Below are positions 63,909 to 64,000 of a stretch of 64,000 bases of DNA, piece by piece. The notes under the pieces are model-generated. The model was not told where the DNA came from and did no database searches. It saw only the letters and a program-made list of their open reading frames with translations. A program made the translations under genes and the position numbers. Each line of letters begins with the position of its first letter. Position 1 is the first letter of the stretch. The DNA comes from Pseudomonas sp. G.S.17 (GTDB taxonomy: Bacteria > Pseudomonadota > Gammaproteobacteria > Pseudomonadales > Pseudomonadaceae), in assembly GCF_038096165.1 (NCBI RefSeq), contig NZ_CP151076.1, forward strand, positions 992,001-1,056,000. The letters run 5' to 3'.

Positions 63909-64000
63909 GGGCGAGATATTACTGGGGTTTGGCGGGAACTCGAAATTGGGCTTTTCATCCGGATTCGCTATTACAGAATCGGGTGTTTGCCCAGGAGATC

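Noticed and set aside
63909..64000. Start of dksA upstream of gluQ
   Set aside because: Neither strand of the last 92 bases encodes a DksA-like C-terminus; the gene, if adjacent, lies outside the window.

Overview
The window is a chromosomal segment of a Pseudomonas species. The cbrX-cbrA-cbrB-crcZ-pcnB order is specific to pseudomonads, paired REP palindromes of Pseudomonas type occur between genes, and the sequence is GC-rich. Proteins such as Fur, CbrA and LldD match Pseudomonas or E. coli orthologues I know almost residue for residue. A fluorescens-group strain is my guess; the species is not determined. Almost everything is conserved core genome, with one accessory island of two mobile elements between pnp and a BON-domain gene.

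Region 1 (1-4933) is the lactate utilisation locus: lldP-lldD-dld2 on the minus strand (dld2 cut by the window edge), divergent lldR, and a perfect 17-bp palindromic operator just inside the predicted lldP transcript. Region 2 (5117-15960) is the smpB / ratA-ratB / bamE / fur / recN / grpE-dnaK-dnaJ / dapB cluster. It contains a LexA box before recN and sigma-32-type promoters before grpE and dnaK. Region 3 (16139-21607) is carA-carB-greA, preceded by a terminator-like carA leader and followed by a DUF4149 gene broken by an in-frame TAG.

Region 4 (21629-37459) is the macromolecular synthesis block: yhbY (minus strand), then rlmE-ftsH-folP-glmM-tpiA-secG, tRNA-Leu(GAG), tRNA-fMet, rimP-nusA-infB-rbfA-truB-rpsO-pnp. 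Region 5 (37463-41802) is the mobile island. A group II intron of the terminator-targeting C type sits directly after the pnp terminator; its reverse transcriptase has Asn where the first catalytic Asp should be. Thirty-four bases downstream is an IS66-family element with exact 8-bp target duplications and a frameshifted tnpC. Region 6 (41924-49373) holds a BON-domain periplasmic protein with a strong sigma-54 promoter, a DUF2845 protein, a large DUF748/AsmA-like protein, an rRNA-methyltransferase-like gene, a thiolase and an MpaB-family (DUF2236) protein.

Region 7 (49505-57613, all minus strand) is pcnB-folK-panB-panC-panD-pgi-acsA. Region 8 (57761-62897) is the CbrAB carbon/nitrogen two-component system with the Hfq/Crc-titrating sRNA CrcZ, its sigma-54 promoter and a TGTTAC/GTAACA inverted repeat as candidate CbrB site. 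gluQ closes the window.

I found no CRISPR array, prophage or defence island, and no convincing undescribed multi-gene system. The most notable items are the catalytically altered intron RT, the two stacked mobile elements, the two decaying genes (DUF4149 and tnpC) and several readable regulatory sites.
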